Under the pieces are notes generated by a model. The model was not told where the DNA came from, did no database searches, and saw only the letters and a list, made by a program, of their open reading frames with translations. From NCBI GenBank assembly GCA_022825185.1, contig JAJDYK010000176.1:23955-87954 (forward strand): a DNA stretch of 64,000 nucleotides, given 5' to 3'. A program made the translations under genes and the position numbers. This DNA is from Candidatus Latescibacterota bacterium (GTDB taxonomy: Bacteria; Latescibacterota; UBA2968; UBA8231). Shown in pieces: positions 6,911-14,552 of this stretch. The first letter of the stretch is position 1. The number at the start of each line of letters is the position of its first letter.

Positions 6911-9007
6911 ATGAAAAATGCAATCGTATGTTTCATCGGCTTAGTATTCGTCGTCTCCGTATCGGCAGAGTCGTTGCTTGAGGGGCGGGTGCGGTTGGAG
7001 TCGGGAGAGCCCGTGGCCGACGCGCAGGTGCGGCTGTTTGATATGAGCGACCTGCGGCAGGGGGCGATAGCTCGCGCCCAGACTGATGGCAGGGGGTATT
7101 TCGCGTTGCCGTTAGCGGCGTTGGGGGGAAGAGCGCTGCCGGCGCGGTTCGCGTTGGGGTCGAATTACCCTAATCCGTTCAATCCCTCGACGATCATTCC
7201 CTATCAACTAGCGGCTTCGGCTGCGGTGCGTCTGGAGGTGTTCAACCTGTTAGGGCAGCGCATTGCGACATTGGTGGATGGGGAGCGTGCGGCGGGCTTT
7301 CACACGGCGACTTGGACGGCTACGGATGCAGCGGGTCGGGCTGTGGGGGCGGGGGTGTATATCTACCGGATGACGGTGGGTGCGGCGAGTCAGACCGGCC
7401 GGATGGTGCTGATTGACGGGCAGGCGGGTGTCGCGGCTGCTTCTGGTTGGCCCAGTGCGGCTTTGGGCGGTGATCCCAATCGAGGGGTTGAGGTGTATGG
7501 GTTGATCGTTTCGGGTGAGGGGTTGGTTCCCTATGTGGATTCGGCTTTTCGGGTTGAAGCGGGCATGGCTCCGGTGGAGTTAGTGGTGTCGGAGGGACAG
7601 CATCCGGCGGGTAAGGCCACGGACGACGGTCTTGGCGGTCTGTTCGACGCGTTCAACGAGCAGCAGGAAGACGCGCCCGTGACCATTCCCGACGCCAAGC
7701 TGCGGGCGGCGGTTACAGCGGCGCTGGGTAAGGCGAGGGGTGCAACGATTACCGGGGCTGAAATGAAGACTTTGACCTTCTTGAACAAATGGAACAGTGG
7801 CATTCGCGATTTGAAGGGGTTAGAGTCTGCCACCAATCTGAAAATCCTGAGTATTGGTGGGAACGCCATCTCGGACGTGTCGCCGCTGAGAAATCTGACC
7901 AATCTGAAAATCCTGAATCTTGGTGAGAACAACATCTCGGATGTGTCGCCGCTGAGAAATCTGACCAATCTGAAAATCCTGGGTCTTGATTGGAACGCTA
8001 TCTCGGATGTGTCGCCGCTGAGAAACTTGACCAATCTGAAAAACCTGAATCTTCGGTTCAACTTCCTGAATATCCCCTCCATCAACGATCATATTCCTGC
8101 CCTTAAAAGGAGCGGGGTTGCTGTAACCTTTGGCCCGTTGCACTTCCGCGAGGGTCCCTTCGACATCGAACTCGTTTTCCTCGACGACCACTTCCCTGAA
8201 AGACAGAAGCGGAGAGTCCGATATGCCGCCCGGCGCTGGATGTCAATTATTAGAGAGGACTTGCCGGACTATACACTTACTCAGGGCGGGGAGGGGAGGT
8301 GCGGCGATCATTCGTATGAGATTACTTCTGGGGAGCGAATAGACGACTTACGGATCTATATAGTTGGCTTCGACGACTACGACAGTGCCCCAGGAGGGTG
8401 GGCTAGCCCACACATGTTACGCGAGACTTCCCTGCTGCCCATCTCAGGATGTATGGCCCTCAATAATAGATTCACTGATCCTGTATATTTTCTTGATACA
8501 GCCTTGCACGAAATAGGGCATGTTCTAGGGTTCGGGACGATCTGGGACGATCTCGGTTTCCTCCAGAATCCGTCTCAGAACAATCCGAATGCCGACACGC
8601 ACTTCAACGGCCCGCTGGCGATTGCCGCCTTTGACGCCGCGGGAGGATCGAGTCACACGGGAGGGAAGGTGCCGGTTCGGAATGATGGAAATCCTAGGTC
8701 TGCGGACTCTCACTGGAGATTCTCTGTGTTTGGTGACGAACTCATGGCAGCGGGAACAGGGGTGTCATCGGTCTCTGAAGCACATTATAAGTCAAATTAT
8801 GCGCTGAGCGCGATCACGATTCAGTCCTTGGCCGATCTCGGCTACGTCGTCGATGTCACGCAGGCGGACCCATATACCCTGCCTAGTGCCGCCGCAAAGG
8901 CCAGTGCGAAGATCGCAGCTTCATCTACTCATACGCACGGCGAACATCGGGAGCCGATGTACGTAGTTGACCCGCAGGGCCGCATCGTCCGCACCATAAG
9001 CCCCTGA
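6911..9007 (+). CDS. Exported LRR leishmanolysin-like zinc metalloprotease (copy 1)
   Basis: The 698-residue protein has a signal peptide, a short carboxypeptidase-regulatory-like beta domain (about 20-75) and an FlgD-like Ig domain at about 78-158 opened by NYPNPFNPSTII. A linker leads to about four 22-residue leucine-rich repeats (about 300-390; ISDVSPLRNLTNLKIL), then a metzincin-type catalytic domain. Zinc motif HEIGHVLGFG starts at His533, with His601 (SHW) as the likely third ligand and Met612 (ELMAAG) as the Met-turn. This spacing fits leishmanolysin-like (M8) enzymes. Start: ATG at 6911, with AAAGGA upstream. The FlgD-like domain, usually C-terminal, is internal here. It likely cleaves extracellular proteins and uses the LRRs for binding; the substrate is unknown. 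A diverged second copy lies at 10316. Confidence 0.85.
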   Translation: MKNAIVCFIGLVFVVSVSAESLLEGRVRLESGEPVADAQVRLFDMSDLRQGAIARAQTDGRGYFALPLAALGGRALPARFALGSNYPNPFNPSTIIPYQLAASAAVRLEVFNLLGQRIATLVDGERAAGFHTATWTATDAAGRAVGAGVYIYRMTVGAASQTGRMVLIDGQAGVAAASGWPSAALGGDPNRGVEVYGLIVSGEGLVPYVDSAFRVEAGMAPVELVVSEGQHPAGKATDDGLGGLFDAFNEQQEDAPVTIPDAKLRAAVTAALGKARGATITGAEMKTLTFLNKWNSGIRDLKGLESATNLKILSIGGNAISDVSPLRNLTNLKILNLGENNISDVSPLRNLTNLKILGLDWNAISDVSPLRNLTNLKNLNLRFNFLNIPSINDHIPALKRSGVAVTFGPLHFREGPFDIELVFLDDHFPERQKRRVRYAARRWMSIIREDLPDYTLTQGGEGRCGDHSYEITSGERIDDLRIYIVGFDDYDSAPGGWASPHMLRETSLLPISGCMALNNRFTDPVYFLDTALHEIGHVLGFGTIWDDLGFLQNPSQNNPNADTHFNGPLAIAAFDAAGGSSHTGGKVPVRNDGNPRSADSHWRFSVFGDELMAAGTGVSSVSEAHYKSNYALSAITIQSLADLGYVVDVTQADPYTLPSAAAKASAKIAASSTHTHGEHREPMYVVDPQGRIVRTISP
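7815..8080 (+). repeat. 66-bp LRR-coding tandem repeats, about four units
   Basis: Near-identical units encode DVSPLRNLTNLKIL plus a variable GxNxIS part. The nucleotide identity between units is high (cgctgagaaatctgacc recurs), suggesting recent unit gain or loss. Confidence 0.8.
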
Positions 9008-9084
9008 AATGCACTAGTGGGTACGATAGTCTGGGACCAAGAGACTGGCGAGCAGCACGGACGCCATAGGGGCGACCAGCCACC

Positions 9085-9184
9085 TTACCACTCCTGCCTG
9101 AGCCGGTCCAGCAGGCGGCCCAGTTGTCCGACCAAGTAAAGCGGCAGCGAGAGCAAGGTCATTTCCACGCGCTGCCGCGTTCCG
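9085..9184 (-). pseudogene. 3' remnant of the DUF4143 ATPase gene
   Basis: Read on the minus strand it encodes VEMTLLSLPLYLVGQLG, then RLLDRLRQEW and a stop, matching the last ~32 codons of the intact ATPase at 13093-14469 in frame, with few substitutions. Similarity stops near 9184. It is a fragment left by the tandem duplication, not a gene. The remainder of the 9008-9319 gap shows no coding signal; AAGGAG before 9320 is the ribosome-binding site of the antitoxin gene. Confidence 0.85.
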
Positions 9185-9319
9185 ACCCTCGGCCAAGTCA
9201 GTACCCCGCGCCGATCAAGGCCGCCGCTCCAGTAGGTCGCGGTTGTTTTGGAGGGGGCTTCGTGCTAAATTTTCTTTGTCAGTCAATGAGCATGGCTTGC
9301 CGCTTAAGGAGAATAAAAA

Positions 9320-9526
9320 ATGATCGATTCCAGAACGCTGCGGGAAATTCAAGGAGCACCGGTCGAAGAGCGCCTTCATTTGATTGAGATCATTCTCCAG
9401 TCTCTCAAAAAGGACATAGAGACAACCTCGCCTGTACCGAAGAAAATGTTCACTGTGCGTAAATTTAGTTTGGGTGCAGAGGTCCATGCAGACCGCGATC
9501 AATTGTATAACGAAAGAACAATCTGA
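9320..9526 (+). CDS. Putative antitoxin of PIN-domain toxin
   Basis: This 68-residue protein is encoded directly before a PIN toxin gene, with two bases between stop and start. Its N-terminal helical part (APVEERLHLIEIILQSLKKDI) resembles the unstable antitoxin helix of small addiction-module proteins; the C-terminal half would bind the toxin. Ribosome-binding site AAGGAG lies nine bases before the ATG. Base composition is more AT-rich than the neighbours, consistent with acquisition. The antitoxin role rests mainly on the gene order. Confidence 0.65.
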   Translation: MIDSRTLREIQGAPVEERLHLIEIILQSLKKDIETTSPVPKKMFTVRKFSLGAEVHADRDQLYNERTI

Positions 9527-9528
9527 TT

Positions 9529-10002
9529 GTGTTTGCCATTGACACCAACTTGCTTGTCTATGCGCACAATACAGACTCGGAATTTCATAAACAGGCAGCC
9601 GCATTTGTCACTAAGGTGGTAAATGAACGCGATCACAAAGGGCAACACACGATCTGCCTACCCACCCAAATTTTATCAGAGTTTGTACATGTCGTAACTT
9701 GGCAGCGCGTTGAAAATCCGCTGCCTATAGTCGAAGCGATCCGCGTCGTCCGAGATTATAGGGATGCGGGCATCCCAATCATTCATCAACGAGAAACACA
9801 GATTCAGACCTTCTTGGAACTTTTGGAAAGTGGTACAACGCGCAAGAAAGTGTTCGATATGGTCCTAGCAGCTACTTTGAAGGACAATGGGATAGCAGGA
9901 CTTTATACTGTGAATGTTAGTGATTTTAAGACGTTTGATTTTCTGGAAGTCATCAATCCACTGCAAACCCTGTCCAACCAAGCTGATTTATCCGATACAT
10001 AA
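9529..10002 (+). CDS. PIN-domain toxin, VapC-like ribonuclease
   Basis: The 157-residue PIN protein starts with GTG two bases after the antitoxin stop. The acidic metal-binding residues are in place: Asp5 (FAIDTNLLVYAH), Glu51 (LSEFVHV), Asp110 (FDMVLAAT) and Asp132 (NVSDFKTF). VapC-type toxins cut tRNA or rRNA when the antitoxin is degraded; the target here is unknown. The pair sits precisely between the two halves of the 6.6-13.2 kb tandem duplication and has lower GC than its surroundings. Confidence 0.8.
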   Translation: MFAIDTNLLVYAHNTDSEFHKQAAAFVTKVVNERDHKGQHTICLPTQILSEFVHVVTWQRVENPLPIVEAIRVVRDYRDAGIPIIHQRETQIQTFLELLESGTTRKKVFDMVLAATLKDNGIAGLYTVNVSDFKTFDFLEVINPLQTLSNQADLSDT

Positions 10003-10005
10003 TTG

Positions 10006-10170
10006 CATTTTAAATCCGCAGCTACGGCACTAGGAGTTGAGGCGATCTTGATGTCCGGGGATAGCGAGCGGGCGATGGCGGAGAAGCGGAAGGTGGAGGG
10101 GATCTTTGTGGAGGACGAGACGTGGGCGCAGATTGTGGCGAGTGCGGCGAAGGTGGGGGTTGAGGTTTGA
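10006..10170 (+). pseudogene. 3' remnant of the Ldh2-type dehydrogenase gene
   Basis: The reading frame KSAATALGVEAILMSGDSE through to VASAAKVGVEV and stop matches the last ~53 residues of the dehydrogenase at 5728-6765 with only a few substitutions (Pro to Leu, Pro to Ser, Ile to Val). It has no start of its own. It marks the upstream end of duplication copy 2. The following stretch up to 10315 is the duplicated leader of the protease gene. Confidence 0.88.
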
Positions 10171-10315
10171 GGTGAGAAGATACACGCGTTATTTTTTATT
10201 TACGATGTTGCAAACGTGTCCGCTCAGATGCTTCTAGGTTTTTCTTGAACACGCTGACTGCTTAAAGGCGGATCAACCCGTTTCTTGGGTGCATAGCCCA
10301 AAGGAAAATCATGTT

Positions 10316-13015
10316 ATGAAAAATGCAATCGTATGTTTCATCGGCTTAGTATTCGTCGTCTCCGTATCGGCGGAGTCGTTGCTTGAGGGGCGGGTGCGGT
10401 TGGAGTCGGGAGAGCCCGTGGCCGACGCGCAGGTGCGGCTGTTTGATATGAGCGACCTGCGGCAAGGGGCGATAGCTCGCGCCCAGACTGACGGCACGGG
10501 GTATTTCGCGTTGCCGTTAGCGGTGTTGGAGGGAGGAGCGCTGCCGGCGCGGTTCGCCTTGGGGCCGAATTACCCCAATCCGTTCAATCCCTCGACGATC
10601 ATTCCCTATCAACTAGCGGCTTCGTCTGCGGTGCGGCTGGAGGTGTTCAACCTGTTAGGGCAGCGCATTGCGACGTTGGTGGATGGGGAGCGTGCGGCGG
10701 GCTTTCATACGGCGACGTGGCACGCAACGGATGCGGCGGGTCGTGCCGTGGGGGCGGGGGTGTATATCTACCGGATGACGGTGGGTGCGGCGAGTCAGAC
10801 CGGCCGGATGGTGCTGCTTGACGGGCAGGCGGGTGTCGCGGCTGTGGGGGCGGCTTCTGTTTGGTCGGGGGTGTCCGGTGGCGGCGGGTCTGATGGAACG
10901 GGTGAACAAGCGTATGGGTTGATCGTTTCGGGTGAGGGGTTGGTTCCCTATGTGGATTCGGCTTTTCGGGTTGAAGCGGGCATGGCTCCGGTGGAGTTAG
11001 TGGTGTCGGAGGGACAGCATCCGGCGGGCAAGGCCACGGACGACGGTCTTGGCGATCTGTTCGACGCGTTCAACGAGCAGCAGCGGGGACCCGACTTGGT
11101 GGTCGATTCGCCTTTGGTGACGGGCTCGTCAGCTTTTACGCCGGGGGGCACCTTCACTCTGCTGGTGACCGTCCGCAACCAAGGGGACAGTCTAGCCACC
11201 GCAACGACGTTGCGCTACTACCGCTCGACCGACGCGACGATTTCTACACGAGATACAGAAGTGGGCACGGGCGCGGTGGATGCTCTGGCAGCGGCCGGCA
11301 CCAGTGCCAAATTTATCCGCCTGACCACCCCGTTGAGTGAGGGCATCTATTATTATGGGGCCTGTGTGACATCGGTAGCCGGAGAATCCAATACTAATAA
11401 TAACTGCTCCAGTTCAAGGGCCGTGAGAGTCTGGTCTGAATCGAGTCCTGTGACCATTCCCGAAGCCAAGCTACGGGCGGCAATTGAGGTGGAGCTGGGC
11501 AAGGCGAGCGGTGCGACGATTACTAAGGGTGAAATGTCGACCTTGCTCCGTTTGGACGTGAACTTCGCGGGCATCAGCGATTTGACCGGGTTGGAGTTCG
11601 CTACCAACCTGACATGGCTGCAACTTGTCGGTAACAGCATCACGGACATATCGGCGCTTTCGAGCTTGACCAACTTGGACTTTCTGAATCTTGGCGGCAA
11701 CCAGATCACGGACATATCGGCGCTTTCGAGCTTGACCAAGCTGACATGGCTGATTCTTGACGGCAACGAGATCACGGACATATCGGCGCTTTCGGGCTTG
11801 ACTAGGCTGACAGGGCTGTTTCTTACCAACAACCAGATCACGGACATATCGGCGCTTTCGGGCTTGACTAAACTGCCAAGGCTGAATCTTGCGGCCAACG
11901 AGATCACGGACATATCGGCGCTTTCGGGCTTGACTAGGCTGACAGAGCTGTGGCTTTATAACAACAACATTTCGGATGTATCGGCGCTTTCGGGCTTGAC
12001 TAGGCTGACAGAGCTGTGGCTTGATGACAACAACATTTCGGATATCTCGGCGCTTTTGGGCTTGACCAAGCTGACAGAGCTAGGCCTCAGGCTAAACCTC
12101 CTAAATGTCTCCTCCAACAATCATATTGCTGCCCTTAAGCGCAGCGGCGTTACCGTACACCTTGAGCCACCGTTCCGCGAGAGCGACTTCGACATCGAAC
12201 TCGTGTTCCTCGACGACCACTTCACTGAGAAACAAAAGCGGGCGCTCCGATATGCCGCCCGACGCTGGATGTCGATTATTCGGAAGGATCTGCCGGACTA
12301 TACATTTTCCCAAGGCTGGTCGGGGGAGTGCGGCGATCATTCGTATGCGATCCCTTCTGGGGAGCGAATAGACGACCTACGGATCTACATAACCGGTTTC
12401 TCCGAGGGCGATTTTCTTGGGTGGGGTGGTCCACGCGTGTTGCGCGAAACTTCCTCGCTGCCCGTCTTAGGATGCATGGGGATCTACTCGATTTATTTGG
12501 ATACAGGACTTCACGAGATAGGACACGTGCTGGGGATCGGGACGATCTGGAACGATCTGGGCTTCCTCCGGAATCCATCTAGGGGAGGTAACAAGGGGGC
12601 CGACACGTTTTTCAACGGCCCGCTGGCGATTGCCGCCTTTGACGCCGCGGGAGGATCGAGTTACACGGGAGGGAAGGTGCCGGTTCGGAATGATGGAGAG
12701 CCTAGGTCTGCGGACTCTCACTGGAGATTCTCTGTGTTTGGTGACGAACTCATGGCAGCGGGAACATATGTGTCATCGTTCGATGAAACACATTATAAGT
12801 CAAATAATGCGCTGAGCGCGATCACGATTCAGTCCTTGGCTGACCTCGGCTACGTCGTCGATGTCACGCAGGCGGACCCATATACCCTGCCTAGTGCCGC
12901 CGCAAAGGCCAGTGCGAAGATCGCAGCTCCATCTACTCATACGCACGGCGAACAGCGAGAGCCGATGTACGTAGTTGACCCGCAGGGCCGCATCGTCCGC
13001 ACCATAAGCCCCTGA
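10316..13015 (+). CDS. Exported LRR leishmanolysin-like zinc metalloprotease with CARDB domain (copy 2)
   Basis: The 899-residue paralogue of the protein at 6911 has a nearly identical signal peptide, regulatory-like domain, internal FlgD-like domain (NYPNPFNPSTII) and catalytic C-terminus (HEIGHVLGIG from His733, third ligand His802, Met-turn Met813). It differs by a CARDB-type Ig domain at about 260-375 (PDLVVDSPLVTG, VTVRNQGDSLATATTL) and by about eight LRRs with the unit ITDISALSGLTRLTEL instead of four. The ATG at 10316 has AAAGGA upstream, exactly as in copy 1; an in-frame GTG 27 bases earlier has no ribosome-binding site. Exported or surface proteolysis is likely. Duplication followed by domain gain suggests a change in binding specificity. 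Confidence 0.85.
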   Translation: MKNAIVCFIGLVFVVSVSAESLLEGRVRLESGEPVADAQVRLFDMSDLRQGAIARAQTDGTGYFALPLAVLEGGALPARFALGPNYPNPFNPSTIIPYQLAASSAVRLEVFNLLGQRIATLVDGERAAGFHTATWHATDAAGRAVGAGVYIYRMTVGAASQTGRMVLLDGQAGVAAVGAASVWSGVSGGGGSDGTGEQAYGLIVSGEGLVPYVDSAFRVEAGMAPVELVVSEGQHPAGKATDDGLGDLFDAFNEQQRGPDLVVDSPLVTGSSAFTPGGTFTLLVTVRNQGDSLATATTLRYYRSTDATISTRDTEVGTGAVDALAAAGTSAKFIRLTTPLSEGIYYYGACVTSVAGESNTNNNCSSSRAVRVWSESSPVTIPEAKLRAAIEVELGKASGATITKGEMSTLLRLDVNFAGISDLTGLEFATNLTWLQLVGNSITDISALSSLTNLDFLNLGGNQITDISALSSLTKLTWLILDGNEITDISALSGLTRLTGLFLTNNQITDISALSGLTKLPRLNLAANEITDISALSGLTRLTELWLYNNNISDVSALSGLTRLTELWLDDNNISDISALLGLTKLTELGLRLNLLNVSSNNHIAALKRSGVTVHLEPPFRESDFDIELVFLDDHFTEKQKRALRYAARRWMSIIRKDLPDYTFSQGWSGECGDHSYAIPSGERIDDLRIYITGFSEGDFLGWGGPRVLRETSSLPVLGCMGIYSIYLDTGLHEIGHVLGIGTIWNDLGFLRNPSRGGNKGADTFFNGPLAIAAFDAAGGSSYTGGKVPVRNDGEPRSADSHWRFSVFGDELMAAGTYVSSFDETHYKSNNALSAITIQSLADLGYVVDVTQADPYTLPSAAAKASAKIAAPSTHTHGEQREPMYVVDPQGRIVRTISP
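11565..12110 (+). repeat. 66-bp LRR-coding tandem repeats, about eight units
   Basis: Units with the core cacggacatatcggcgcttt encode ITDISALSGLTxLTxL. The consensus differs from copy 1 (DVSPLRNLTN), so the LRR arrays of the two paralogues have been homogenised separately. Confidence 0.85.
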
Positions 13016-13092
13016 AATGCACTAGTGGGTACGATAGTCTGGGACCAAGAGACTGGTGAGCAGCACTGATGCGATGGGGGCGACCGGCCACC

Positions 13093-14469
13093 TTACCGCT
13101 CCTGCCTGAGCCGATCCAGCAAGCGGCCCAGTTGTCCCACTAAGTAAAGCGGCAGCGAGAGCAAGGTCATTTCCACGGTTTGCCGCGTTCCGCTCACTTG
13201 GTGCTGGATGGACTGGACAATGGGCGGATTGAGGTCGAAGCGCACTGCGAGGCACGTCTTTTTGGCCAAGGCGAACTGATGCAGCGAGCGCAGGGTGCCG
13301 CTGGTGCCGGCTTTGACTTCGACCGGCACGATCTGAGCACCCCGGGCAATCGCGTAATCGACTTCGGCGTTGGCACTTTTCCCTTCCCGCAGCCAGTAGT
13401 TCAGCCGGGGCGTTTCCCGCCCTTCTTCCAAGTAGAGTAGGTGTTGCCCGACGAACTGTTCGGCCAAGGCTCCTTCATTGACCAGTCGGCGGTCGTCCAA
13501 GTCCTTCAGCGCCAGCCAGTCTAAGCCGCACAGACGGTTCATCAGGCCGATGTCCAGAAAGAGAAGTTTATAGGCCTTCCAATCGACCTCGGCGTGGAGG
13601 GGCACCCCGGAACAGGTACTGTGGAAAACGGGTGCAATGACCCTGGCCTTGGCCAGCAAGTCAATGGCGACCCGCAGTTCGCGGGCGGTCTCCTCGCGGT
13701 CGATTTGGGTGTATTTGACTTTGCGGCCCACGGCGCGGGGAACGTAGTTGAAGACTCGCTGCAAGCGCAGCCGGATTCGGGCGGAGGCGTACTTGGCAAA
13801 ATCGTCTTGGTAGGTATCGACGATGGACTGATGCACCGGCGTCACGTCGGCAAAGTGGCGGGTGGCGCTATACGCGGCTACGGCTTCGGGCATACCGCCC
13901 ACTAGCAAGTATTCCCGCTGGTAGGCCGACAAGCGGGTGTGGACGGTATGGGGCAGGGGTTGCTCAAGGGTGTAGTCTTGCAGATAGGCTAGGAGGGGCG
14001 GGTCCAGTTCGGCGAGAAATTCTTCAAAGCTCATCGGCCCTAGATGAAAGTATTGAATGCGCCCTACCGGCATGGTAAAGGCGTGTTGCGAGAGGACGAA
14101 TTCGAGCAGGGAGCCAGCGGCGATAACCGGCAGTTCGGGGTGATCTTCGAAGAAATAGCGCAGGGCGGGCAGGGCGTGGGGGGTCGCTTGGATTTCGTCG
14201 AGGAAGAGTATGCTGCCCGCTGCCAACAGCGGTTGGCCTAGTAGCCCTTCAATTTCCCGGCGGATGTGCGTCAGGTCCAAAGTCTGGAAGACGGAATCCA
14301 AATCTGGGTGGCGCTCGAGGTTGATTTCGTTGAGGTGCAGGCGATGGGATTGGGCGAATTGCCGCACTAGGGTGGATTTGCCCACTTGGCGCGCGCCGCG
14401 AATGACCAGCGGTTTTCGCTGTGGAGCGGCAAACCATTGGGCCAGAGCGCGTTCAGCCGATCTATACAT
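13093..14469 (-). CDS. AAA-family ATPase with DUF4143
   Basis: The 458-residue protein has Walker A GARQVGKS at residues 25-32, Walker B ILFLDE with Asp91 and Glu92, and the C-terminal DUF4143 region. This includes a nuclease-fold-like EVDY...PVEVKAG segment and the final helical tail. Such stand-alone ATPases are common and expanded in environmental bacteria; their function is not settled. The ATG at 14469 (MYRSAERALAQW) fits the family start. A longer frame would run into the hairpin at 14478-14526 and has no homology. The start is only eight bases from that hairpin and lacks a clear ribosome-binding site. A 3' fragment of the gene is repeated at 9085-9184. Confidence 0.85.
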   Translation of the reverse strand: MYRSAERALAQWFAAPQRKPLVIRGARQVGKSTLVRQFAQSHRLHLNEINLERHPDLDSVFQTLDLTHIRREIEGLLGQPLLAAGSILFLDEIQATPHALPALRYFFEDHPELPVIAAGSLLEFVLSQHAFTMPVGRIQYFHLGPMSFEEFLAELDPPLLAYLQDYTLEQPLPHTVHTRLSAYQREYLLVGGMPEAVAAYSATRHFADVTPVHQSIVDTYQDDFAKYASARIRLRLQRVFNYVPRAVGRKVKYTQIDREETARELRVAIDLLAKARVIAPVFHSTCSGVPLHAEVDWKAYKLLFLDIGLMNRLCGLDWLALKDLDDRRLVNEGALAEQFVGQHLLYLEEGRETPRLNYWLREGKSANAEVDYAIARGAQIVPVEVKAGTSGTLRSLHQFALAKKTCLAVRFDLNPPIVQSIQHQVSGTRQTVEMTLLSLPLYLVGQLGRLLDRLRQER

Positions 14470-14477
14470 AATGAGTA

Positions 14478-14526
14478 AAAATGCCCCCTTTTTCGTACGT
14501 ATAATGTACAAAAAAGGGGGCATTTT
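14478..14526 (-). terminator. Strong hairpin between OPT-like gene and ATPase gene
   Basis: AAAATGCCCCCTTTTT (14478-14493) pairs perfectly over 16 bases with 14511-14526; the loop holds a further GTAC/GTAC pair. In the minus direction it follows the OPT-like stop by 26 bases and ends with T-rich sequence, so it probably terminates that operon. It also directly precedes the ATPase start and could limit its expression. Confidence 0.6.
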
Positions 14527-14552
14527 ACAACCTGATGTTACACGCCCAAAGC

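Larger units (their letters stand above)
6605..9184. repeat. Tandem duplication, copy 1
   Basis: The unit runs from inside the 3' end of the dehydrogenase gene, through the intergenic leader and the metalloprotease gene, to about 100 bases of the 3' end of the DUF4143 ATPase (minus strand). It corresponds to 10006-13192. The 145-base leader and the coding ends are nearly identical, while the middle of the proteins has diverged. Confidence 0.85.
10006..13192. repeat. Tandem duplication, copy 2
   Basis: This is the counterpart of 6605-9184 and continues without a break into the intact ATPase gene. It is about 600 bases longer because the protease gene here contains an added CARDB-like domain and more LRR units. 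Confidence 0.85.

Noticed and set aside
9014..9196. 60-residue minus-strand gene
   Set aside because: It is an out-of-frame reading of the ATPase remnant; the in-frame remnant matches the ATPase C-terminus.
11565..12110. CRISPR-like array
   Set aside because: The regular 66-base repeats are in frame and encode leucine-rich repeats; there are no unique spacers between identical repeats.
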